Positions 25,137-33,828 of a stretch of 64,000 bases of DNA are shown here, one piece after another; the stretch's first letter is position 1, and every line of letters starts with the position of its first letter. The DNA is from an uncultured Sphingomonas sp. (lineage in GTDB: Bacteria > Pseudomonadota > Alphaproteobacteria > Sphingomonadales > Sphingomonadaceae): assembly GCF_937871615.1 (NCBI RefSeq), contig NZ_CALMPA010000071.1, positions 62,001 through 126,000 of the forward strand. The letters run 5' to 3'. Under the pieces are notes generated by a model. The model saw only the letters and a program-made list of their open reading frames with translations. It ran no database searches and was not told where the DNA came from. A program made the translations under genes and the position numbers.

Positions 25137-26459
25137 TCAGAGCGCCGGAGAAACCGGAATCCCCGCCTCGATGAAGCTGCGCAGCTTGTTGCGCATCGTG
25201 CGAACCGAAATGCCCAGGATGTGCGACGCGGAGGTGCGATTGCCCTGACACCGCTCCAGCGTGCGCAGGATCAGTTCGCGTTCGACATCCTCGACGGTGT
25301 GGCCGACGAGCCAGTCGAGCCGGATCGGCTCGCCCTGTGTCGGGCGCGGCGTGGCGAGCGGGCCGCCGTCCGCGCCGGTCAGATCATCAGCGCCGATCGC
25401 CCGGCCATTGGCCAGCAACGCGGCGCGCTCGATACTGTCCTTCAACTCGCGGACATTGCCGAGCCAGCGACAGGCGGCGATCGCCTCAAGCGCGCCATCG
25501 TCCAGTTCCACGCCGCCCGACGCCGCCGTCCGCGCGAAATGGCGGGCGAGCGCGATCCTGTCGTCGCCGCGCTCGCGCAGTGGCGGAAGGTCGATCAGCG
25601 CGCGCCGCAGCGCCAGCAGCAGATCGGCGCGAAACCGATCCGCCGTCACCTCATGGTGCAGGTTGATGCTGGTGGTGGCGATCAGCCGCGCCTCGACCGG
25701 CACCGGCTGATCGCCGCCGATCCGCGCGAAGCGCCGCTCGGCAAGCAGCCGCATCAGCCGCGCCTGCGTCACCGGCGCCAGCGCGCCGATTTCGCGCAAC
25801 ACCACGGTGCCGCCCGCCGCGCCCTCGATCCTGCCGATGCGCCGCGCCGCCGCGCCGGGGAATGCCCCCGCCTCATGCCCGAACATTTCGGATTCGAGCA
25901 CCTCTGCGGGCACGCCCGCGCATTCGATGACCAAAAGCGGCGCGCGGCGCGCCGATTGCCGGTGGATCTCGCGCGCCAGCGCTTCCTTGCCCGCGCCCGG
26001 CTCCCCGGCGATCAGCAGCGGGGCGTCGCCCGCCGCGATCGCCGTGGCGAACGCCTGTGCGCGGCGGATCGCGGGATGATCGCCGATGAACAGGCTGGCA
26101 TCGCGCCCGCTGATCGAGGCGATCGCGGCAACGATCAGATCGCGCTCCGCCGGCAGCGGCAGATAATCGCGCGCGCCCGCGCGGATCGCGGCGACCGCGC
26201 GTTCGGCGGGCGCGTCCACCCCGCATCCGAACACGGGCAGGACGAACCGTTCCGCACGCAGCGCGCGCATCATGCCCGCGATATCCATGCCGACATCAAT
26301 CATCATCATGTCGGCATCGCGCCGGCGCAGCATATCGAGCGCGGCATCCGTTCCCGCCGCGGTCACCACGTCAGCACCCGCCTCACGCGCCAGATTGGCC
26401 GCGATCGACAGTTCGCCATGCTCAACGCCGACGAGCAAGATGCGCACCGCGCCCGGCAT
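25137..26459 (-). CDS. flbD: FlbD-like flagellar transcription regulator, degenerate sigma-54 activator
   Basis: A 440-residue NtrC-type protein: degenerate receiver (about 5-110), AAA+ domain (about 125-345), Fis-type HTH at the C-terminus (ELILRTLERCQGNRTSASHILGISVRTMRNKL), close to Caulobacter FlbD. The receiver lacks the usual acidic pair (LLVGVEHG). Walker A is intact (GEPGAGKE, 152-159). The sigma-54 contact loop reads GAFPGA (198-203) instead of GAFTGA. The Walker B aspartate is Arg222 (VVLREI). It can therefore probably bind DNA but not remodel sigma-54 polymerase. It is encoded between fliN and flhA; the partner gene fliX is also present. Confidence 0.88.
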   Translation of the reverse strand: MPGAVRILLVGVEHGELSIAANLAREAGADVVTAAGTDAALDMLRRRDADMMMIDVGMDIAGMMRALRAERFVLPVFGCGVDAPAERAVAAIRAGARDYLPLPAERDLIVAAIASISGRDASLFIGDHPAIRRAQAFATAIAAGDAPLLIAGEPGAGKEALAREIHRQSARRAPLLVIECAGVPAEVLESEMFGHEAGAFPGAAARRIGRIEGAAGGTVVLREIGALAPVTQARLMRLLAERRFARIGGDQPVPVEARLIATTSINLHHEVTADRFRADLLLALRRALIDLPPLRERGDDRIALARHFARTAASGGVELDDGALEAIAACRWLGNVRELKDSIERAALLANGRAIGADDLTGADGGPLATPRPTQGEPIRLDWLVGHTVEDVERELILRTLERCQGNRTSASHILGISVRTMRNKLRSFIEAGIPVSPAL

Positions 26460-26827
26460 CAGCGATCGGTCCGCACGATCTCGGTCAGCGTCACGCCCAG
26501 CGCATTGTCGATCAACACCACCTCGCCACGCGCGATCAGCCGATCGTTCACGAAAATGTCCACCGGCTCGCCGACGCGGCGATCCAGCTCGACGACGGCG
26601 CCCGCCTTCAGCCGCAGCAGATCGCCCACCGGCATCCGCGCGCGACCGAGCACCGCCTGCACCTTCACGGGCACATCGTGCACCGCATCAAGCCCGCCGA
26701 TCTCGTCACCGGCATCCGCGCCCGCTGCGGGCCGATCGAAATCCTCAAGCACCGGGCCGCTCGGCCCGTCGTCGGCGAACGCGTCCGCCGTGGTGGAAAG
26801 CATCATGTCGCCGGGGTTCTTATCCAT
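26459..26827 (-). CDS. fliN: Flagellar motor switch protein FliN
   Basis: A 122-residue protein. The C-terminal SpoA domain (VPVKVQAVLGRARMPVGDLL; AVVELDRRVGEPVDIFVN; RGEVVLIDNALGVTLTEIV) follows a 45-residue acidic N-terminus. It forms the bottom of the C-ring with FliM. It is located directly after fliF and shares one base with the flbD start region. This is the canonical fliN; a second, shorter one is at 39294. Confidence 0.93.
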   Translation of the reverse strand: MDKNPGDMMLSTTADAFADDGPSGPVLEDFDRPAAGADAGDEIGGLDAVHDVPVKVQAVLGRARMPVGDLLRLKAGAVVELDRRVGEPVDIFVNDRLIARGEVVLIDNALGVTLTEIVRTDR

Positions 26828-26852
26828 GGCAAATTTCCCAGACTGGTTGAGA

Positions 26853-28499
26853 TCAGGAGTTCATCCACTGACGGATGACGGAAGCCGCCTCGGGCGGGCT
26901 GTCGCGGATCGAGTCACCGATGCGGCGCAGCGCGGAAAGCTTGATGCGCCCGTCAACCTGCGCCAGCGCGATCTCCTGATCGAGCAGCGGGCCTTCGTTC
27001 ATCGCCTCAAGCTGGCGCTGGGCCTCCTCGTCGCCGTCCGCCGCGCGCTCCGCGAGCGCCAGCACCTCGGGGGACTGATCCTCAAGCAGCGGCTGCCCGG
27101 CAGGCTCCGGCGCGGCGGCCATGAATTTCGGCTTCAGCATCCTGAGCGCCAGGAGGCCAATGCCGCCGATCACCCCAAGCTGGAGCAGCCCCCACAGCCG
27201 ATCGAGCGGCAGGCCAGACCACCAATGATCCTCAGCACCGGCGATGGCATCGGCGCTGAAGCGCATATTCTCCACCACCACGCTGTCGCCGCGCTGCGCA
27301 TCTATGCCGACCGCATTTTCGACGATCCGCTGGATGCGATCCATCTGCGGGCGGGGCAGCGGCTTTTCCCCGCCATCGACCATCACCGCGACCGACAGCC
27401 GCGTGATCCGGCCCGGCGCGCGCGTCGTCACCGTATGCGTCGCGCTGTTGGCGTAGGTGGTATCTTCCGAATTCTGGTTGCTGGCCGACTGGCGCGAGGC
27501 GCCCGGCGCGGTGGCCGCGATGCCCTGCGCTTCGGGAAGCTGGTTGCCCACCGACGCGGTGCGCGGGGCGGCTTCATTCTCGCGGTTCTGATCGCCGGTT
27601 TCGACGGTCACCTGATGGGCGACCACCTGTTTATCGGGATCATAGACATTGGCTTCCTCCCGCGTCTGATCGCGATCGACCTGGGCGGAAACCTCGGCGC
27701 GCACCTTTCCCTCGCCGACGATCGGCACCAGCAGGGATTCGATCTGGGCGCGCAATTTCGCCTCCACCGCGGCCTGCCGCTCGTCGGCATCGCCCGCGCC
27801 GCTCGCGCCCGGATCGCCCGCGCGCGCCAGCAGCGTGCCCGCCTGATCGACCACCGACACCGCCTCTGGCGAAAGCTCCGGCACCGACGAGGCGACAAGG
27901 CTGCGGATCGAGGCCACCGCCTCGGACGAAAGCCGCCCGCGCGTCCGCACCGTCACCGCCGCGGTCGCCTTGCGCACCTCGGTCGCGAACATCGCGCGCT
28001 CGGGCATCACGATATGCACCCGCGCCGCGGTGACCGACTGGATCGTCTGGATTGATTTGGCGAGTTCGCCCTCGATCGCGCGCGTTTCGTTGAGCTTGGC
28101 GCGGCTGGCGGAGACGCCGAACGGCTGCTCGCCATCCAGCACCTCATAACCGATCTTGCCGCCCAACCGATCGCCCGCCAGCTCCATGCGAAGCGCCGGC
28201 AACTTGTCCTGCGGCGCCATGATCGAGGTGCCGTCCGCCGAAAGCTGGAACGGCACCTGCTGGGCCTTCAGCTTGTCCGCGATCGCCGCCGCGGCGGACG
28301 GATCGAGATCGGTATAGAGGAAACCCATATCCTGATTGCCGCCGCGCGTGGCGACGAAGGCCAGCACGGCAAGCAGCGCCGCCGCCACCCCGGCCATCAG
28401 CATCAGCCGGTTCGGGCCGAGCTGCGCCACAAACTTCTTTATCGCTTCCAAGGTCGCCCCGTAAGTGAACTGCGCGGGGCTTCCCCCGGTCGGGTTCAT
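26853..28499 (-). CDS. fliF: Flagellar MS-ring protein FliF
   Basis: A 548-residue inner-membrane ring protein with two membrane helices (about 31-50 and 440-460) and ring-building motifs in between (FLYTDLDPSAAAAIADKL; RVHIVMPER; LSVAVMVDGG). The C-terminus (RIGDSIRDSPPEAASVIRQWMNS) is the FliG-binding tail. The ATG given overlaps a TATAAT promoter element and has no ribosome site. A TTG at 28451 (EAIKKFVAQLGP), with GGGG upstream, fits the family N-terminus better and may be the true start. Confidence 0.95.
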   Translation of the reverse strand: MNPTGGSPAQFTYGATLEAIKKFVAQLGPNRLMLMAGVAAALLAVLAFVATRGGNQDMGFLYTDLDPSAAAAIADKLKAQQVPFQLSADGTSIMAPQDKLPALRMELAGDRLGGKIGYEVLDGEQPFGVSASRAKLNETRAIEGELAKSIQTIQSVTAARVHIVMPERAMFATEVRKATAAVTVRTRGRLSSEAVASIRSLVASSVPELSPEAVSVVDQAGTLLARAGDPGASGAGDADERQAAVEAKLRAQIESLLVPIVGEGKVRAEVSAQVDRDQTREEANVYDPDKQVVAHQVTVETGDQNRENEAAPRTASVGNQLPEAQGIAATAPGASRQSASNQNSEDTTYANSATHTVTTRAPGRITRLSVAVMVDGGEKPLPRPQMDRIQRIVENAVGIDAQRGDSVVVENMRFSADAIAGAEDHWWSGLPLDRLWGLLQLGVIGGIGLLALRMLKPKFMAAAPEPAGQPLLEDQSPEVLALAERAADGDEEAQRQLEAMNEGPLLDQEIALAQVDGRIKLSALRRIGDSIRDSPPEAASVIRQWMNS

Positions 28500-28505
28500 T
28501 ATAGA
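28498..28505 (-). promoter_or_regulatory. TCTATAAT element at the fliF start
   Basis: The minus strand reads CGCCCTCTATAATGAACCC. It differs from CCTATAAT at one position and overlaps the first fliF ATG. If it is the -10, translation must begin downstream (TTG 28451). Confidence 0.5.
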
Positions 28506-28518
28506 GGGCGTGAAGGGC

Positions 28519-28531
28519 GGCAGTTTCTGCC
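28519..28531. promoter_or_regulatory. GGCAGTTTCTGCC palindrome upstream of fliF
   Basis: A perfect inverted repeat with the same GGCAR-TTT-YTGCC plan as the three exact GGCAATTTTTGCC copies, but with both arm ends changed together (A to G, T to C). It lies 15 bases upstream of the fliF TATAAT. The compensating change suggests selection on symmetry. Confidence 0.6.
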
Positions 28532-28641
28532 GGGCGGAATTTCTTGCCTAGGGCCAATTCATGGCGGGGAAAAACACCCGCCGGCGCGAAAAACGCGCGA
28601 CACAAGGGGGATCGAGCGACCGCCGTTCCCGGCCCCGCCGC

Positions 28642-29292
28642 TTATCGCGGCAGCAGCGATTCCAGTTCGGACAGGACCGCGCTGCGGCGGGATTCCGCAT
28701 CGAGCGCCAGCGTCCCCTCCTCCCACACGATCCGCGCGTCGCCCGGCGCGACCGTGGGATCGGAAAGCACGGTGAGGTTCAGGCGGCGGCGATCCTGCGC
28801 CTGCCGCTGTGCGATCTTCGCCTCGATCGCCTCGACCAGCTCGGGATGGACGCGCACGCGCAATTCGGTGCCACGCGCCACCTGCGCGAGCGCCCGGCCG
28901 ATCGCCGCGTCGATCGCGGCATCCGGCGCATGTTCCAGCGCGCGCCCCGCGATCATATCCGCCGCCGCCAGCGCGACCTCCGCCGCCTCGCCGGTGATCC
29001 GCGCCGAAACCTCGTCGAACCGCGCGTCGATCGCCTCGATCCCGGCCTGGAGCGAATCGACGGCGGAGAGCAGCGCAACATCATATTCCGCGCGCGCCTG
29101 CGCCAGCCCGGCCTCCACCCCTTCGGCCCGCGCGGCGGCAAGTTGCTCCGCGCGCGACGCCTGCAATATGCGAAGCTCGACGCGAAGCGTGTCCAGATCG
29201 GCCTGAACGCTCCGCGCGATGCTGCTTTCTTTCTTCAGCGACGTGGAAAAGACGCGATCGAACGCGAAACGCTCTACCCTCTGAAACGCCAT
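28642..29292 (-). CDS. fliH: Flagellar export ATPase regulator FliH
   Basis: A 216-residue soluble protein with a long N-terminal coiled coil (about 20-75, LDTLRVELRILQASRAEQLAAAR) and a FliH/YscL-type C-terminal domain (LRVRVHPELVEAIEAKIAQ; VAPGDARIVWEEGTLALD). It anchors FliI to the C-ring. It starts ten bases after fliG and is the end of a two-gene operon, with 142 bases of regulatory DNA before fliF. Confidence 0.88.
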   Translation of the reverse strand: MAFQRVERFAFDRVFSTSLKKESSIARSVQADLDTLRVELRILQASRAEQLAAARAEGVEAGLAQARAEYDVALLSAVDSLQAGIEAIDARFDEVSARITGEAAEVALAAADMIAGRALEHAPDAAIDAAIGRALAQVARGTELRVRVHPELVEAIEAKIAQRQAQDRRRLNLTVLSDPTVAPGDARIVWEEGTLALDAESRRSAVLSELESLLPR

Positions 29293-29302
29293 CGGCTGCT
29301 CC

Positions 29303-30337
29303 TCAAACGATCATCGCATCGTTGCTCTTGGGATCGACAAGCATGATATCGCCGCGATCGGCGAGTTCCTTGGCAAGCCGCACCAGCCCGCCCTGCGCCT
29401 CCTCGCAATCGCGCGCGCGCACCGGCCCCATACTGGCCATCTCCTCGCGCAGCAGCTTGGAGGCGCGCGCGGTCATCGCGCCGAAGAACAATTCCTTGAT
29501 GTCGCTCGGCGCGCCCTTGAGCGCCAGCGCCATCTGCCGCTTGTCGGCATTGCGCACAATCACCCCGATCGCCGCCGGCAACAGCCCGGCGAGATCCTCG
29601 AAGGTGAACATCAGCGCGCGGATGCGCTCGGCGCTTTCGGGCACGCGCGCATCGAGCGCGGAGAGCAACGTCTCCTCCGTCGAGCGATCGAGCGCGTTGA
29701 ACAATTCCGCCATCGCCTCGTGCGGATCGCGCTTCTGCGAGCGCGACAGGTTGGTCATGAACTCGGTCTTGAGCGTCGCCTCGACCTGGCTGATGACATC
29801 CTTCTGCACGGTTTCCATCCGCAGCATCCGCACGATGACATCGACCGCGAAATCGCGCGGCAGTTCGGCGGCAACGCGCGCGGCATGATCGGGGCGCAGC
29901 TTGGAGAGGATGACGGCGACGGTCTGCGGATATTCCTGCCGCAACGCGCCCGCCAGCAGCGTCTCGCTGACATTGGAGAGCTTGTCCCACATCGTGCGGC
30001 CGGACGGACCACGGATATCCTCCATGATCTCCTTCACCCGATCGTTGGGCAGCATCCCGGCGAGCAGCCGCTCGGTCGTCTCGTAGCTGCCGTGGAGCGA
30101 CGCCATCGAGGCGACCTCGCCGCTGAACACCACCAGCAGATGCTCGACCACCGCCGCCGGAACACGGCCAAGCCCCGCGATCGTGGAGGAAAGCTCCTTG
30201 ATCTCGTCGTTGGTCAACTGATCCCAGATCGGCGCGCCGTGATCCTTGCCCAGCGCCAGCATCAGCGCGGCCGCGCGCTGCGGCCCGCTGAAACGCTTGA
30301 GTTCGGGCGGCTCGGCGATCGTCGCCATCAGGTTCAT
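29303..30337 (-). CDS. fliG: Flagellar motor switch protein FliG
   Basis: A 344-residue C-ring protein from the ATG of MNLMATIAEPPELKRF; the frame is open further upstream but that part is not FliG-like. The N-terminal domain (AALMLALGKDHGAPIWDQLTNDEIKEL) binds FliF. The middle has the EHPQ-equivalent QEYPQTVAVIL. The C-terminal domain (LMFTFEDLAGLLPAAIGVIVRNADKRQMALALKG) carries the charged torque helix. All three domains are present. Confidence 0.96.
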   Translation of the reverse strand: MNLMATIAEPPELKRFSGPQRAAALMLALGKDHGAPIWDQLTNDEIKELSSTIAGLGRVPAAVVEHLLVVFSGEVASMASLHGSYETTERLLAGMLPNDRVKEIMEDIRGPSGRTMWDKLSNVSETLLAGALRQEYPQTVAVILSKLRPDHAARVAAELPRDFAVDVIVRMLRMETVQKDVISQVEATLKTEFMTNLSRSQKRDPHEAMAELFNALDRSTEETLLSALDARVPESAERIRALMFTFEDLAGLLPAAIGVIVRNADKRQMALALKGAPSDIKELFFGAMTARASKLLREEMASMGPVRARDCEEAQGGLVRLAKELADRGDIMLVDPKSNDAMIV

Positions 30338-30438
30338 GCAGCAATTCCCAGGCTGAAAACACGGTACGAAAAGGGAGGTGGCAGGGAAATTCGGGCGAAA
30401 ACGCCGCCCCGCCGCCGCCTTCGGACGCACTTCGCTCT

Positions 30439-30446
30439 ATTATAGG
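30439..30446 (-). promoter_or_regulatory. CCTATAAT element between fliG and the axial/propeller gene
   Basis: The minus strand reads TTGATCCTATAATAGAGC, about 102 bases before the fliG ATG. The core TCTATTATAGGA is near-palindromic and lies only 24 bases before the GTG of the divergent plus-strand gene, so it may serve both. Confidence 0.6.
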
Positions 30447-30469
30447 ATCAAGGAACCTGCGGAGGCATC

Positions 30470-33253
30470 GTGGCGATCAATTTATCGAACAGCCTGGTCG
30501 GGCTGAGCATCCTGAGCGGATCGAACAGCTTCACAAGCGGACTTTCCGCGATGCCCACGTTCGAAAGCAAGGCGGTGCGCGCGGCGAAGACGCTGTTCAC
30601 GCTGAAAGAAACCACGCCGCCATGGCGCGATACGGCAAGCACGGTGCCACTCTCGGTACAGGCGAAGCAAATCGCCGCGATGAAGACGATCATCGATCGG
30701 CCGGACGGGCTCGCCACGCTCAACAACGCCGATATCGGCAGTTGCTTTACCACCTACAAGGCGCTGGACCGGCTGCGCACGCTGGCCGAGCTGGCAAGCC
30801 AGTCCGGCACGTCCGATGCGCAGCGCGCCGCGCTTCAGAAAACCTTCGCGAAGGGGATGGCGGAGCTGCAATCCTTCCTCGTCTCCGCGCCATCCGATCT
30901 GGTGCATATCGCCTTCGCACAGGTTTCGTCGGCGGTGAAAAGTCAGTCGCTCGCCACCGGGAACGTCTATGCGATGACCGGCAAGGCGCTGGTGACCAAC
31001 CGCGCCGACGCGATCCCCGGCCTCACCGGACAGGAGAAATTCTCCATCGCGCTCTCGCGCAACAACAGCAGCGAGACGATCACGGTGGATCTTTCCGCCG
31101 GGCCGCAGCCGCCAACGCTCGATTCTGTCGCCGATGCGTTCAACGCCGCGATCGGCAACACCAAGCTGACCAACACGGACGGCTCGCCGCTGCTCGACAA
31201 GAACGGCAATCCGCTGGCGAAATGGAGCGCCCGTTTCGTGCCGACGAAGATCGGCGACAAATGGGGCTTCAAGCTCGATCTGCCGGTCAGCAGCGATCGG
31301 ATTTCGATCAACCAGATCGACGCGAAGGACGCGCTGGTCGTCGCCACAGGGCGGGGCGCGAGCGACAGCGGCACGACATCGCAGGTGTTTCGCATCAACG
31401 ATCCGGCGGGCGCGGCGAACCGGACCGTCACCAAGAGCATCACCGCGCGCGACAGCCTCGCCAGCGAGCAGCTCAAACTCGCCGGCACGCCGAGCAGCAG
31501 CACCACCACGGTGACCACGCAGGCCGGCAGCAAGCCGAAGATCGAGACGAAGAAGAATTACGACGCCTTCGCCGACACCACCACCGCGGCGGCGATCACC
31601 GATGCGCAGGGCAGCACCTATATCGTCGGCACAACCCGCGGCGACGTGGGCACCAATCTGTCGAACGGCAGCGACAATCTGTTCCTCACCAAGATGGACG
31701 GGGACGGCAATATCCTGTGGCAGCGCAGCCTTGGCGCGGCGGGCGCATCTAGTGGCGCGGCGATCAGCCTCGCGCCCGATGGCGGGATCGTGGTGGCTGG
31801 CACCATCACCGGCCGGCTCGACGAGCATGTGAGCGACGGCGACATGGTCGTCGCGCGCTATAATGCGATGGGCGACGAACTGTTTTCCACCGTCATCCCC
31901 TCCGCCGGCGCGGATGCCGCGCGCGCGGTGGCGGTCGGCGCGGACGGCTCGATCTTCGTCGGCGGCAAGGTCGCGGGGGCGGGCGGCGGCGACGCCTTTG
32001 TCGCCCGGATCGACGCCACCGGGCATGTCGCCGATCGCTACACCTTCCCCGATGCCGGGCGGGATTCGCTCACCGCGCTGGCGATCGCACCGGACGGCAA
32101 TCTGCTCGCGTTGGTATCAAGCGGTGGCGAGGCGCAGGTTCACAAGCTTCAGGCCGGGGCGCTCGGCACCGATCTCGGCACCATCTCGCTTGGCACGGCG
32201 GACGCGCGCGCGATCGCGGTGGCAGCGGACGGCACCATCGCCGTCGGCGGCGCGACCAGCGGCGCGCTCCCCGGCGGGCAGGTCAATGCGCCGGGCGGCG
32301 GGCGTGACGGCTTCGTCGCGCGGATCGACGCTGGCCTGTCGCAGGCGAGCATCACCTATCTGGCGACCGGGCAGGACGATCAGGTCGACAGCGTCACCTT
32401 TCTGGGCGGCGCGATCTATGCCGGCGGGCGCACGACCGGCACGCTAGGCGCATCGCGCAGCGGCACCACCGACGGCTTTGTCGCGCGGATCGACGCGGCG
32501 AGCGGCGCGATCGCGCGCGTCGACCAGTTCGGCCAATCCGGCACGCGGACCGAGGCGGTGATGGTATCGGCGGATGCCGGCGGCAACAGCGCGGTTTCCG
32601 CCCTGGGCTTCGCACGGGGCACGATCAATCCGCCGGTATCGGGCCGCGTGACGACGCTTACCGGCGCGAATGTCGGCGACAGCTTCGCGATCCGGCTCGA
32701 CAGCGGCACGCTGCAACGGATCGAGATCACCGCCAACGACACGCTCTCCACGCTCGCGGACCGGATCGGGCGCCTGCTCGGATCGAAAGCGACCGTCAAT
32801 GCGATGACGCTCAATGGCCGCCAGTCGCTGTCGATCACGATGAAGCCGGGGCATTCGCTGCAACTCGTCGCCGGCCCCGCGGAGAGCGACGCGCTCGCCA
32901 GACTCGGCATCGCGCCGCAGCAGATCGTCGCCGCGCCCGCCACGCCCAAAGGGATGAATACGCCAAAGGTGTCGCCCGGCGGCAATTTCAGCCTCGACCT
33001 GACGAACGCGCTGACCCTGAGCACGCTTGGCGGCGCGAAGGCGGCGCTCGCCGCGCTAACCAGCGCGGTTTCGATGAGCCAGACGGCGTATCGCTCGCTC
33101 TACTGGGACGACAGCAAGGCGCTGCTGGTCGATGGCGCGCGCAAGTCCTCCGCTGCCGGGGGCTCCACCGCGATCGAGGAAGCGCAACTCGCCAATTACA
33201 CCGCCGCGCTGAAACGGCTCTCGTCGAGCGGCTCCAGCCCCTTCTTCCTGTAA
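30470..33253 (+). CDS. Large axial-like protein with central beta-propeller repeats (FlaEY-like)
   Basis: A 927-residue protein starting at GTG after GGAGG. The N-terminal third has a flagellin/HAP-like helical stretch (YKALDRLRTLAELASQSGTS, about 96-115). The middle (about 365-705) has SBBP-type propeller repeats with recurring DGFVARIDA-like strands (GDAFVARIDATG, RDGFVARIDAGL, TDGFVARIDAAS). The C-terminus returns to helices (FSLDLTNALTLSTLGGAKAAL, SMSQTAYRSLYW). It has no signal peptide and is followed 12 bases later by flgB. From memory it resembles Caulobacter FlaEY, reported to affect flagellin expression; I cannot verify this. A secreted axial or regulatory component are both possible. 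Confidence 0.75.
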   Translation: MAINLSNSLVGLSILSGSNSFTSGLSAMPTFESKAVRAAKTLFTLKETTPPWRDTASTVPLSVQAKQIAAMKTIIDRPDGLATLNNADIGSCFTTYKALDRLRTLAELASQSGTSDAQRAALQKTFAKGMAELQSFLVSAPSDLVHIAFAQVSSAVKSQSLATGNVYAMTGKALVTNRADAIPGLTGQEKFSIALSRNNSSETITVDLSAGPQPPTLDSVADAFNAAIGNTKLTNTDGSPLLDKNGNPLAKWSARFVPTKIGDKWGFKLDLPVSSDRISINQIDAKDALVVATGRGASDSGTTSQVFRINDPAGAANRTVTKSITARDSLASEQLKLAGTPSSSTTTVTTQAGSKPKIETKKNYDAFADTTTAAAITDAQGSTYIVGTTRGDVGTNLSNGSDNLFLTKMDGDGNILWQRSLGAAGASSGAAISLAPDGGIVVAGTITGRLDEHVSDGDMVVARYNAMGDELFSTVIPSAGADAARAVAVGADGSIFVGGKVAGAGGGDAFVARIDATGHVADRYTFPDAGRDSLTALAIAPDGNLLALVSSGGEAQVHKLQAGALGTDLGTISLGTADARAIAVAADGTIAVGGATSGALPGGQVNAPGGGRDGFVARIDAGLSQASITYLATGQDDQVDSVTFLGGAIYAGGRTTGTLGASRSGTTDGFVARIDAASGAIARVDQFGQSGTRTEAVMVSADAGGNSAVSALGFARGTINPPVSGRVTTLTGANVGDSFAIRLDSGTLQRIEITANDTLSTLADRIGRLLGSKATVNAMTLNGRQSLSITMKPGHSLQLVAGPAESDALARLGIAPQQIVAAPATPKGMNTPKVSPGGNFSLDLTNALTLSTLGGAKAALAALTSAVSMSQTAYRSLYWDDSKALLVDGARKSSAAGGSTAIEEAQLANYTAALKRLSSSGSSPFFL

Positions 33254-33265
33254 GGATCGTTTATC

Positions 33266-33682
33266 ATGGACCTTCCCCCCCTGCTCAACGGCATCCGCCG
33301 CCAGATGCAGACGCTGTCGGAACGCCAGCGCGCCATCTCCCAGAATATCGCGAACAGCGAGACGCCCGGTTACAAATCCCGCGCGGTGGCCGATGCGGAT
33401 TTCTCCGATCTGGTGCGCAGCAACGGATCGGTGACGGTGGCGAAGCCGCGCGTCGAGCTGACGACGGCGATGAAGGGGCTGGGCGCGCGCCAGCCGATCG
33501 GCAATTCGCTGATGCTCGATCGCGACATCAGCGAAACCAAGCCCGACGGCAACAATGTCACGCTTGAGGATCAGTTGCTCCGCATGAGCGAGACGCAGGC
33601 GGATTTCACCGCGATGACCAATCTCTATCGCAAACAGATCCAGTTGCTGAAAACCGCGCTGGGCAAGGGCGGCAACGGATAG
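33266..33682 (+). CDS. flgB: Flagellar proximal rod protein FlgB
   Basis: A 138-residue rod protein with the FlgB motif QRAISQNIANSETPGYKSR at about 21-39 and a C-terminal helix TEMSETQADF-like (LLRMSETQADFTAMTNLYRKQIQLL). It is separated from flgC, which lies 5 kb away on the other strand; usually the two are adjacent. It ends before a strong hairpin. Confidence 0.94.
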   Translation: MDLPPLLNGIRRQMQTLSERQRAISQNIANSETPGYKSRAVADADFSDLVRSNGSVTVAKPRVELTTAMKGLGARQPIGNSLMLDRDISETKPDGNNVTLEDQLLRMSETQADFTAMTNLYRKQIQLLKTALGKGGNG

Positions 33683-33702
33683 CGCCGGGCCGACGGCATT
33701 CA

Positions 33703-33744
33703 GAAAAAAAGGGGCGCCGCGCGGGGGGATCGCGGCGCCCCTTC
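33703..33744. terminator. Bidirectional terminator between flgB and flgN-like gene
   Basis: An 11-base perfect stem (GGGGCGCCGCG with CGCGGCGCCCC) is flanked by seven A on the left (a T-run for the minus-strand transcript) and a weak CTTCT on the right. It mainly serves the flgI-flgJ-flgN operon. Confidence 0.85.
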
Positions 33745-33828
33745 TGCCGTCGCAGCCGGTAAATCGGGGCGCGCCGGCTGCCGGAAAACAATTTCTATGG
33801 GGTGCGCCGCGCGGCGCGTGCGCGATCG

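Noticed and set aside
24570-28055. Plus-strand open frame of 1161 codons
   Set aside because: It is an antisense shadow of flhA, flbD, fliN and fliF in high-GC DNA; its Arg/His-rich translation has no domain.
30338-30430. 31-residue N-terminal extension of FliG
   Set aside because: The extension is not FliG-like and would reach almost to the promoter element; MNLMATIAE fits the family.
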